This document shows, piece by piece, positions 6,881 to 9,922 of a stretch of 9,922 nucleotides of DNA (position 1 is its first letter; each line of letters starts with the position of its first letter). Position numbers and translations under genes: made by a program. The stretch spans positions 1 to 9,922 of the forward strand of contig DAOSUS010000103.1 in assembly GCA_035378955.1 (NCBI GenBank), in the 5' to 3' direction. Below the pieces are notes generated by a model that was given only the letters and a program-made list of their open reading frames with translations, was not told the origin of the DNA and did no database searches. Source of the stretch: Candidatus Hydrogenedens sp. Lineage in GTDB: Bacteria; Hydrogenedentota; Hydrogenedentia; Hydrogenedentales; Hydrogenedentaceae.

Positions 6881-8608
6881 CTATTTGTCGTATCCTGCAG
6901 TATACCAACAATTATAGGGGAAAGGTTGTAAAAACATTTTATTATTTATAGATAGATTATCAATGATGGAAGGTTCTTCACTATTCCAATTTACTTTTAT
7001 ACCATCAAACCACGCTCCACTAAACGAGCCTTCTTCATTCCCGCACCAGACCCCCAACATGATGAGCAGGGTATTTGCAGATAAAGATTGAAAATTTATA
7101 TCCGGCGATAAGGAATGGATAAGTTCAGAGATATTAAGAGTTATATGATGAGAACGGTAGCCGTAATCGGGCAATCTCATGGAGACAAATTTTCTTTCTT
7201 CTCTGCATTTGTCCAGAAATTGGGGGTTTGCAGACACTCCATCATGATAAGCCCAGATTTTTGGTATATGTTTAACTCGCTCCTCACGGGCTCCCCAATG
7301 ACCTACCCACATCCAGCAGAATTCTTTATCCTTAAATAAAGCCACTCGTATAAATCCACCTCCATAAAAACTTTTTTCACTATTCGGAATGTAATATTGC
7401 ATTTTAACAACAGGTTTTGCATCACCATCCGGTATTTGTAAAACTTGATAGGCATCTATGCTTTCATCGTATTGCCACGCATGCCCTTTATATCGGACAA
7501 ATAAATGCAGGGATTGTTCCCCGGGAAGTTTATCACATTTTTGTATTTCATGGATAAACCCCGGTTCCTGTTCTGCTTGATATCGTACAGGAAACAACCA
7601 ATCCGTTAAACCTTGTTCAAAATCACCATTTTTAATCCCTTTGTAGGATGACATCTGGCACCAATTCATAAAAGCACGAGGGTCCATATCTTTCGTAAAT
7701 ACAGGGAAGTTGGGTGGATACTCATGTTTTGCCTCTGTATCTAATTGACGACCTATCAATTTTACATCCGAACCATTAATAATGGCTTCTGTAAAATATC
7801 CACGGTCTTTTTCGGTATTAAACTCGGGATACTCCTCTCCAAAGGCTCTTCCAGGAACTAAAGTAGGCAAAACAACAAATTTGGTGCCCTGATATTCCCA
7901 TGCCGTTCGAACAGATGCTTTAATACCATTATGAACATGCCCCATAAAAACATATTGAACATTGCCATATCGCACTATGGTGTCCAATAATTTGTTTTTC
8001 CTATCTTTAGGGTAAGTGTAATATTCTAATTGGGACAGACCTACAGGTAATAAATGATAATGCAAAAATACCATCACAGGGCGCCGCCATGCTTCATGAA
8101 GTTCGTTATCTAACCATGCTATCTGCCCTTCAAAATCATTCTTTTCTAATAAATCCGGTGTGCATAAAACAACTACCCTCCAAGAACCACAATCAAAGGC
8201 ATAATCAGGCAAACGAAAACCACACAACCGTTCCTGCATAGATAAAAACAATCCATCCTCATACTTCCCATCATGGTTTCCATGCACTAAAACCATAGGC
8301 ATTTTTAGAGGCTGGACTGCCTTTTCAAATGCAGAAAAATAATCTGGACGGGGAAAAGCAACAAGGTCGCCATCGAAAACAATTAAATCTACCTGCTCCT
8401 GATTTGCTGTATTCACCATTTTACACAATGTTTGTTCCAATTCCCGCTCAAATCCAACCGAACTATCCGCAGGACCTATTTGCGGGTCGGCTACGAGAAA
8501 CATACGGAGATTTTCTGCTTTTCCCGCAAGAGAAGCATAATAATCCGTTAAGGCTTTGTTAGCTTCGCCCTGAACCAATAGGATAAAACATAAAACAACA
8601 GAAACCAT
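6881..8608 (-). CDS. Exported calcineurin-like phosphoesterase with C-terminal jelly-roll-like domain
   Basis: Predicted secreted metallophosphoesterase, 575 residues. After a short hydrophobic signal (residues 1-16, VQGEA; it lacks the usual Lys/Arg n-region), residues 35-290 hold the catalytic domain. Its motifs are ADPQIG (D41, Q43), DGDLVAF (D81), GNHD (N111-H112-D113), HYH (H183, H185) and GHVH (H224, H226). Motif I reads D-P-Q rather than D-x-H, as in the CPPED1/CSTP1-like branch, where Gln replaces a metal-binding His. From about 335 a second domain opens with NGDFEQGLTDW and closes with SGAWFDGIKV near 540-549, the bracketing pattern of CBM4/9-like or galactose-binding beta-sandwiches; carbohydrate binding is inferred. 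A strong AGGAGG at 8613-8618, 4 nt from the ATG, sets the start. It precedes the sugar-transporter genes on the same strand by 83 bp and may be co-transcribed with them. Substrate unknown: phosphomonoester, phosphodiester or sugar phosphate are all open. Confidence 0.92.
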   Translation of the reverse strand: MVSVVLCFILLVQGEANKALTDYYASLAGKAENLRMFLVADPQIGPADSSVGFERELEQTLCKMVNTANQEQVDLIVFDGDLVAFPRPDYFSAFEKAVQPLKMPMVLVHGNHDGKYEDGLFLSMQERLCGFRLPDYAFDCGSWRVVVLCTPDLLEKNDFEGQIAWLDNELHEAWRRPVMVFLHYHLLPVGLSQLEYYTYPKDRKNKLLDTIVRYGNVQYVFMGHVHNGIKASVRTAWEYQGTKFVVLPTLVPGRAFGEEYPEFNTEKDRGYFTEAIINGSDVKLIGRQLDTEAKHEYPPNFPVFTKDMDPRAFMNWCQMSSYKGIKNGDFEQGLTDWLFPVRYQAEQEPGFIHEIQKCDKLPGEQSLHLFVRYKGHAWQYDESIDAYQVLQIPDGDAKPVVKMQYYIPNSEKSFYGGGFIRVALFKDKEFCWMWVGHWGAREERVKHIPKIWAYHDGVSANPQFLDKCREERKFVSMRLPDYGYRSHHITLNISELIHSLSPDINFQSLSANTLLIMLGVWCGNEEGSFSGAWFDGIKVNWNSEEPSIIDNLSINNKMFLQPFPYNCWYTAGYDK

Positions 8609-8612
8609 AAAA

Positions 8613-8618
8613 CCTCCT
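8613..8618 (-). promoter_or_regulatory. Strong ribosome binding site of the phosphoesterase gene
   Basis: The minus strand reads AGGAGG followed by four T residues and then ATG at 8608. It is the best Shine-Dalgarno match in the window and fixes the start of a protein whose signal peptide is otherwise weak at its n-region. Confidence 0.85.
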
Positions 8619-8637
8619 GATATATATCCTTTCCATG

Positions 8638-8666
8638 ATTATACGAATTTATTTTTAATTGAACAA
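8638..8666 (-). promoter_or_regulatory. Candidate sigma-70 promoter for the phosphoesterase/transporter genes
   Basis: The minus strand has a perfect -10 TATAAT at 8643-8638 and a weak -35 TTGTTC at 8666-8661 (three of six consensus bases), spaced 17 bp. Transcription would begin near 8631, giving a short leader of about 20 nt with the AGGAGG site. Placement just upstream of the gene, back to back with the plus-strand promoter, supports it. Confidence 0.5.
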
Positions 8667-8716
8667 CCTGAATGTCCAACCACCAAGCTACCCTATCTGA
8701 AATGTTTTCCATAGAG

Positions 8717-8744
8717 TTGATACAATATAATTTGTAAATATAAA
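8717..8744 (+). promoter_or_regulatory. Candidate sigma-70 promoter for the DJ-1/PfpI gene
   Basis: TTGATA at 8717-8722 (five of six consensus bases) and TATAAA at 8739-8744 (five of six) are separated by 16 bp. The predicted start of transcription near 8751 lies just before the ribosome binding site at 8760-8765. The whole 8609-8774 interval is a divergent promoter region, so the two sides could share a regulator. Confidence 0.5.
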
Positions 8745-8759
8745 AATTGGATTCCATGA

Positions 8760-8765
8760 AAGGAG
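8760..8765 (+). promoter_or_regulatory. Ribosome binding site deciding the DJ-1/PfpI start
   Basis: AAGGAG ends directly against the ATG at 8766, leaving no spacer, but sits 9 nt before the in-frame ATG at 8775. The second ATG is therefore the real start, and it also gives the family's usual N-terminus MEKVLVLLAQG. Confidence 0.8.
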
Positions 8766-8774
8766 ATGTTTAAT

Positions 8775-9329
8775 ATGGAAAAAGTTTTGGTATTGTTAGC
8801 TCAAGGGTGCGAAGAGGTTGAAACGGTAACCGTAATCGATTTACTTAACCGTGCAGGCCTTGAAGTAACTACAGCCTGTCTGGATAATGAAAAAGTGATA
8901 CACGCCAGCCATGGTGCCTTGCTAATGGCACAAAAAACTTTAAATGAAGTATTAAACGAAGAATTTGATATGGTTGTTTTGCCAGGGGGACTTCCCGGCG
9001 CAGACCATTTAGCAAACGATACAAGGGTAATCCGCCTAATAAAAGATATGGCAAAAGCAGGAAAATATGTTGCTGCAATATGTGCCGCACCACATATATT
9101 GGCAGAAAACGGCTTACTCAACGGGAAAAAAGCCACTGCTTATCCCGGGTTCTTAAAGAAATCCGACTTTCCTCAAATAGACATTTGTGATGAAAAGGTT
9201 GTTGTAAGTGGAAACATCATCACAGGTAGAGGTCCGGGAGTTGCCATGGATTTCGCCCTGACACTCATCGAAATTCTATGCGGAGAGGAACTACGCGATA
9301 AAGTAGAAAAAACCCTTGTCCGCTATTAA
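8775..9329 (+). CDS. DJ-1/PfpI family protein (YajL/DJ-1-like)
   Basis: Cytoplasmic single-domain DJ-1 superfamily protein of 184 residues, the normal size for YajL/DJ-1. The reactive cysteine is C103 in AAICAAP (DJ-1 C106), preceded by the usual VLPGGLPGADHL loop. The conserved acidic residue that hydrogen-bonds it is E16 in GCEEVE (DJ-1 E18). TGRGPGVAMDFALTLIE matches the DJ-1 C-terminal signature. The position of DJ-1 H126 appears to be Tyr (ATAYPG). Members have been described as chaperones, glyoxalases or deglycases of methylglyoxal-damaged molecules and oxidative-stress sensors; which applies here cannot be told, and the deglycase role is disputed. No signal peptide. It has its own promoter and ribosome binding site, is divergent from the phosphoesterase, and no convincing terminator was found after it. 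Confidence 0.93.
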   Translation: MEKVLVLLAQGCEEVETVTVIDLLNRAGLEVTTACLDNEKVIHASHGALLMAQKTLNEVLNEEFDMVVLPGGLPGADHLANDTRVIRLIKDMAKAGKYVAAICAAPHILAENGLLNGKKATAYPGFLKKSDFPQIDICDEKVVVSGNIITGRGPGVAMDFALTLIEILCGEELRDKVEKTLVRY

Positions 9330-9716
9330 AATTACACCTTTGCTAATTATATATTTCATTCCACCAAAAGATAGAGGTTAAAATAAAGGTATACAAATCA
9401 TCATTACTACAATTGAGATTTCTAAATAAAGGTTTAATTTTTTAATTATTGTAATACAGCGGGAGTTTCAAGGGAAAATGAAACGAAAGAGAGCGGGAGT
9501 GGTATTAATAATATCGGTAAGCAATAGCGAAATAATAAACTTTAATAAAAGGAGATAAAAAAGAGGAAAAAAGAACAAAAAATCAATACAATTATTATTG
9601 GTTATCGAAAAGATATTTTCCTTTCCCAAAGCGATTTTTCCTCTCCAAAAACGGTATAATTATTTTGCAGGTTAACACAAAACCTAAAAATCCTATTTGT
9701 TCAGAGGTCTCAGGTA
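9330..9716. other. AT-rich intergenic stretch with no long gene
   Basis: This stretch contains no ORF of convincing length, tRNA-like fold or terminator hairpin. It does hold a small plus-strand ORF (see 9478-9558), two copies of AGCGGGAGT (9458-9466 and 9492-9500), two AAATAAAGGT-like stretches near 9381 and 9424, a second Shine-Dalgarno-like AAAAGGAGA at 9547-9555 with no nearby start codon behind it, and an isolated TATAAT at 9655-9660. The mixture resembles a decayed or rearranged gene start next to a minisatellite. Confidence 0.5.
9478..9558 (+). CDS. Possible 26-codon ORF or 5' remnant of a prepilin-like gene
   Basis: ATG at 9478 is preceded by AAGGGA (9470-9475) and opens a frame beginning MKRKRAGVVLIISVS, then a polar stretch (NSEIINFNKRR), and a TAA at 9556. 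The basic start followed by Gly and a short hydrophobic run resembles the N-terminus of GspK/PilX-type minor pseudopilins or a signal peptide, but the hydrophobic segment is only about eight residues and then stops. It could be a genuine small peptide, the stump of a truncated gene, or chance. No continuation was found in the other plus frames before the repeat array. Confidence 0.25.
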   Translation: MKRKRAGVVLIISVSNSEIINFNKRR

Positions 9717-9922
9717 TCCAATGCATCCCATCCGTCCCATCCGTCCCCTTTGTCCCATGCGTCCCATGCGTCTCATACATCCCTTTATCCCATCCGCCCC
9801 CTTTGTCCCCTTTGTCCCGTGCGTCTCATGCGTCCTATGCATCCCATTTGTCTCATTTGTCCCATGTGTCCCATGTGTCTCATGCGTCCTATGCGTCCCA
9901 TCCGTCCTATGCGTCCCATCCG
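9717..9922. repeat. Nonanucleotide minisatellite, 23 units, continuing past the window edge
   Basis: The plus strand divides without gaps into 9-nt units from 9717 to the last base: 22 units of 9 nt plus one of 8 nt (TCCCTTTA at 9780-9787). The consensus is TCCCATSCG; on the minus strand it is CGSATGGGA. Variants include TCCCATCCG, TCCCATGCG, TCCCCTTTG, TCTCATGCG, TCCTATGCG, TCCCATTTG, TCCCATGTG and TCTCATACA. Most differences are C/T or G/A changes. An 18-bp unit pair (TCTCATGCG then TCCTATGCR) recurs at 9824-9841 and 9878-9895, 54 bp apart. The strand bias is extreme: C/T-rich on plus, G-rich on minus. There are no spacers, so it is not a CRISPR array. Confidence 0.97.

Noticed and set aside
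8548..8757. Minus-strand 69-codon ORF spanning the divergent promoter region
   Set aside because: It covers both candidate promoters and runs out of frame into the phosphoesterase start; no ribosome binding site and no recognisable sequence.
9655..9660. Isolated TATAAT in the gene-less region
   Set aside because: No -35 match at suitable distance and no gene downstream; expected by chance in AT-rich DNA.
9595..9780. Minus-strand ORF with GTHGTKGTDGTDG collagen-like triplets
   Set aside because: It is a translation of the 9-nt array. It starts at the 8-nt irregular unit, which breaks the frame with the rest of the array, and has no properly spaced ribosome binding site.
9717..9922. Possible CRISPR array
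   Set aside because: Units are 9 nt and contiguous with no spacers, and no cas gene is present.

Overview
The window comes from an AT-rich (roughly 40% GC by eye) bacterium that uses AGGAG-type ribosome binding sites and exports many proteins through Sec and lipoprotein signals. A periplasmic-type binding lipoprotein, an exported TPR protein and a long GGGACGNAT-type nonanucleotide array suggest an uncultured Gram-negative-like lineage. Such arrays bring to mind Hydrogenedentota or PVC-type metagenome bins, but that placement is a low-confidence inference. No rRNA, tRNA, integrase, transposase or CRISPR array was seen.

Layout. (1) 28-2511, plus strand: an exported protein with a mature N-terminal Trp-Gly and C-terminal TPR/coiled-coil regions, followed 18 bp later by an exported Pro/Lys/Arg-rich protein made of ten exact 17-residue repeats. 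(2) 2515-8608, minus strand, read from right to left: an exported calcineurin-like phosphoesterase with a C-terminal jelly-roll-like domain; an 83-bp gap; an RbsB-like sugar-binding lipoprotein; an RbsA-like double ATPase; an RbsC-like permease; and an exported helical protein with a prenyltransferase-like toroid motif. The last four genes are joined by short overlaps (ATGA, 11 bp, ATGA), so they are almost certainly one translationally coupled operon. The phosphoesterase may be its first gene. The gene pairs of blocks 1 and 2 converge with only 3 bp between stop codons. (3) 8609-8774: a divergent promoter region. (4) 8775-9329, plus strand: a DJ-1/PfpI (YajL-like) protein. (5) 9330-9922: 593 bp with no long gene. 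It holds a 26-codon ORF with a good ribosome binding site and a prepilin-like start, then a 23-unit 9-bp minisatellite that runs off the right edge.

How the genes may work together: the transporter is a CUT2-type (ribose-family) importer. The binding protein keeps several residues that align with the ribose pocket but has Ile where RbsB has an Arg, so the ligand may not be ribose. The phosphoesterase and toroid protein flanking it are both exported, which would fit processing or handling of a phosphorylated or polymeric carbohydrate outside the cytoplasm before uptake; this is inference from context. Nothing in the window is a clear novel defence or mobile system. The most unusual items are the nonanucleotide array with its transition-biased unit variants, the ten-fold 17-residue repeat protein, and the Trp-Gly protein that looks like a metal-ligand-less relative of zinc phospholipase C or S1/P1 nuclease.
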